Origin: Theristus sp. LFF4_11
Lineage: Eukaryota > Nematoda > Chromadorea > Monhysterida > Xyalidae
Assembly: GCA_030248135.1 (NCBI GenBank)
Contig: JASANC010005417.1
Coordinates: 1 to 64,000, forward strand
Direction of reading: 5' to 3'
DNA: 64,000 bases
Under the pieces are notes generated by a model. It ran no database searches and was not told the DNA's origin. It worked only from the letters and a program-made list of their open reading frames with translations. The translations under genes and the position numbers were made by a program. Positions 62,864 through 64,000 of the stretch are shown here, one piece after another (position 1 is the first letter of the stretch; each line of letters starts with the position of its first letter).

Positions 62864-64000
62864 GAGAGCAATAAGGGCAATTCAGCGCGCTGATTGGCTG
62901 TTCATGACGTCATTTAGTGCTTTGTGTTCATCGAGGCACGTGCGTGCGCGCGGAAAACGATGAATAATCAATTTTTGTGAGCTTGTGTTTGTGCAGTTGT
63001 TGTTTTGCGAAACGGAGAGAACGGTTGGGGTGGGTGGGGAATCGGACGGGTTTGCTTGCGTGTCTTTGTTTTTTTACCACTTTGTCTCTGCTTTTGCAAA
63101 AAAAGCACCAAGTCCTCTTGAAATAATCTTTCAAATTTTGTGTTTTGTTTATTTTTCTCGTCGTTCTCAAACTGTGAAACGTGTTTTTTTTTGGTGTGAG
63201 AAACCGAGATTATGTTTTGGATCGACTGGGGATTTCAATCAGTGAGTGTTTGATTGTCACACCAAAACCAGTAATTTTGTCGTTCAAAAAAGGAGGTAAA
63301 ATGAGCGGTTTGAGTGTTTTCGCGATGGTTTAATGGGACTTGGGTTGGGATCTTCTGTACCCAGAGTTCATCTGGCGAAGAGATGAACCACAAGTTGTGT
63401 GTGTCACCTCCATCCTGTTTCTGGTCACGCAGGAAAGCAGCATGTTTATTTACAGTGTGGGTTGGACTGGCAACTGCCATGCAAGCAATGTATTTGGTCA
63501 GAGTGAAATTTGGTCGACCGTCGAAAGGAAAACGAGATGAATGGCACTTAGTAACTGCTGCTGATTTCTTTTGATAAATATTTCACATAATCCTTTTTTT
63601 AGGTTTACCCGTGACAACCGCGTGTCAGGATCGCACCGCACGCTTTGGCTATAGATACCCTAGCAAGCAAATTTTGCTCAGCCGTGTGAGAACGTTCCTT
63701 TTTCAGCAAACTTGTTGTTGTTGATGTTGTCACCGAATTTTTTGCTTTATCTAGTTGTTTATGCACTTTGTTTTCCGTCAGTTAACGGCATACACACTCT
63801 GTCAACCGTACCTTGTGACCGTATCATAGCAGCCGCAACTGAACTGACATGGCAATTTTTTGATAAACAGGCACTGACCAACACAGCACACAGGCAATTA
63901 CGATCAACAAAAAACACCCGGCTCACTTTCGCAGACACAGACCATGTTTAGAATTTTTTGAAACACAATAAGTTTGGTAAAAACGTGTGTTTTTTCCAAA
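62864..64000. other. Right edge, upstream of polyubiquitin
   Basis: No gene is secure. A plus-strand frame at 63340-63540 (GWDLLYPEFIWRRDEPQ) and a further open piece at 63603-63720 after a T-rich acceptor might be exons of a gene running out of the window. No family is recognised. Confidence 0.25.

Overview
The window is animal nuclear DNA with spliced protein genes. Introns follow GT...AG and often end in TTTTCAG. The rest is dense in small DNA transposons (MITEs), tandem repeats and satellites. Gene content points to an invertebrate metazoan: a membrane gamma-glutamyltransferase, two secreted astacin proteases with EGF, CUB and LDL-receptor class A domains, a glycosaminoglycan xylose phosphatase, a ciliary OFD1-like protein, mitochondrial complex I subunit NDUFB6 and polyubiquitin. 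A nematode-like or other ecdysozoan genome fits, but the sequence alone does not settle the phylum. No bacterial operons, CRISPR arrays or viral genes were seen.

Layout. 0.7-10.9 kb: gamma-glutamyltransferase (+), at least 12 exons, with introns full of MITEs and a 378-bp repeat. 12.0-18.5 kb: astacin A (-), 15 phase-consistent exons, 774 aa. 18.6-22.3 kb: duplication debris, with a hAT-type element, two decayed astacin pro-region exons and a relic copy of the last GGT exon. 24.3-33.2 kb: astacin B (-), 14 exons, 655 aa. 36.1-42.5 kb: PXYLP1-like phosphatase (-). 43.3-46.2 kb: two satellite arrays. 46.2-47.4 kb: a long inverted repeat holding a tRNA-derived SINE. 47.5-55.9 kb: OFD1-like coiled-coil gene (-). 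57.3-59.0 kb: NDUFB6 (-). 60.2-62.4 kb: six-repeat polyubiquitin (-) with an intron inside five of the six repeats and a TATA/heat-shock-like promoter.

Evolution. Astacins A and B and the GGT terminal exon belong to a tandem duplication with an offset of about 11.4 kb. Comparing the copies gives empty and filled sites for several mobile elements, so target-site duplications and element ends can be read directly. Most small elements insert at TA. One element has an 8-bp target duplication (hAT-like). One short LTR element has a 5-bp duplication, a primer-binding site and a polypurine tract.

The genes do not form one pathway. GGT handles extracellular glutathione. The astacins are secreted zinc proteases with adhesion domains. 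PXYLP1 acts in Golgi proteoglycan linker synthesis. OFD1, NDUFB6 and ubiquitin are housekeeping or cellular genes. All protein genes except GGT lie on the minus strand.
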